DNA of 5,528 nucleotides from Akkermansiaceae bacterium UBA1506 (GTDB lineage Bacteria > Verrucomicrobiota > Verrucomicrobiia > Verrucomicrobiales > DEV007), in contig DCQY01000019.1 of the NCBI GenBank assembly GCA_002323995.1, forward strand, positions 1 through 5,528, in the 5' to 3' direction. Shown here piece by piece: positions 5,129-5,528 of the stretch. How positions within the stretch are numbered: the first letter of the stretch is position 1; each line of letters begins with the position of its first letter. The notes under the pieces were generated by a model that was not told the origin of the DNA, ran no database searches, and worked only from the letters and a program-made list of their open reading frames with translations. Position numbers and translations under genes: made by a program.

Positions 5129-5528
5129 ATGAAAATCAAACTTTCCCTCCTCCTTACCGCAGCCTTGGTTGGTGGATTCAGCAACCTTTCCACCTCACTT
5201 GCCGATGACAAAAAACCGGTGATTTACGTTCCTGTCCCCCCTTACGCTGGCCTGACTGAATCGCTTGTCGGTGATCTCGCGGAAGTGAGAACGATTGCCT
5301 CAAAGGATGATGATCCCCACGTTTACTTGCCAACCCCAAAAGAACTCGCCCAACTTTCCGTTGGCACAGTTTACTTTGCAGCAGATCTACCCTTTGAAGC
5401 AACTTTGGCAAACAAGCTGGTCGAGAGCAAAAGTAAGGTCAAAATCGTCAGCATAGTTGACGGCCTTGACAGGCGTACATTTGCTGAAGGTGAGCACGAT
5501 TGTCATGAATGTGATCACGGCGATCACG
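5129..5528 (+). CDS. ZnuA/TroA-family metal ABC transporter substrate-binding protein, N-terminal part
   Basis: Proteins of this family capture Zn2+ (or Mn2+) in the periplasm and pass it to a ZnuB/ZnuC-type ABC importer. The frame is open for 133 codons and leaves the window, so about 55-60% of a typical protein of roughly 300 residues is missing. A signal peptide covers about residues 1-25 (MKIKLSLLLTAALVGG core, cleavage near SLA/DD). Family features follow: a first strand VIYVPVPPYAGLTESLVGD (31-49), then DDPHVYLPTPKEL (61-73) with H64, the conserved first metal ligand of the DPHxYxPTP motif, and VYFAADLPFE (81-90). At 122-133 begins a His-rich metal loop that also holds cysteines (H123, C125, H126, C128, H130, H133). 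Such charged His loops are typical of zinc rather than manganese binders, which favours a ZnuA role. It diverges from the sulfatase gene and probably heads a transport operon continuing to the right. Confidence 0.88.
   Translation, partial: MKIKLSLLLTAALVGGFSNLSTSLADDKKPVIYVPVPPYAGLTESLVGDLAEVRTIASKDDDPHVYLPTPKELAQLSVGTVYFAADLPFEATLANKLVESKSKVKIVSIVDGLDRRTFAEGEHDCHECDHGDH

Overview
The window looks like ordinary chromosomal DNA from a free-living Gram-negative-type bacterium, most plausibly a member of the Planctomycetes-Verrucomicrobia group and probably Verrucomicrobiota. This is an inference. It rests on three things: an N-terminal CxxC...CxxC zinc-ribbon protein of the kind common in that group, a secreted formylglycine-type sulfatase, and several genes without a clear Shine-Dalgarno sequence. 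No rRNA or tRNA gene, insertion sequence, CRISPR array or phage gene is visible.

The left half (1-2899) is read on the minus strand. ruvA (Holliday-junction binding subunit) comes first. It overlaps by 4 bp (ATGA) with a 448-residue protein of unknown function that has ATP-grasp-like features in its C-terminal half. After an AT-rich gap of 262 bp comes a GTG-started zinc-ribbon protein that runs off the left edge. ruvA and the ATP-grasp-like gene are almost certainly one transcript. The zinc-ribbon gene may have its own promoter.

The middle (2937-3581, plus strand) holds one exported protein of unknown function. It diverges from ruvA across a gap of only 37 bp, and that gap contains an imperfect palindrome centred on GTTTAAAC. 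The gene converges tail to tail with the next gene, with 7 bp between stop codons. An inverted repeat encloses both stops.

The right half holds a secreted S1-type sulfatase on the minus strand (3589-4950). Its active-site signature is non-standard: CRPSL where CxPSR is usual, and GKWW where GKWH is usual. A 178-bp divergent region separates it from the start of a ZnuA/TroA-type metal-binding lipoprotein-like or periplasmic protein on the plus strand (5129 to the right edge), which is just entering its His/Cys-rich metal loop. A perfect 14-bp palindrome directly before the znuA-like start codon is a good candidate operator, for example for a zinc-responsive repressor.

No clear new multi-gene system is present. 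The points most worth following are the ruvA-coupled ATP-grasp-like protein, the variant sulfatase active site, and the palindromes in the two divergent regions.
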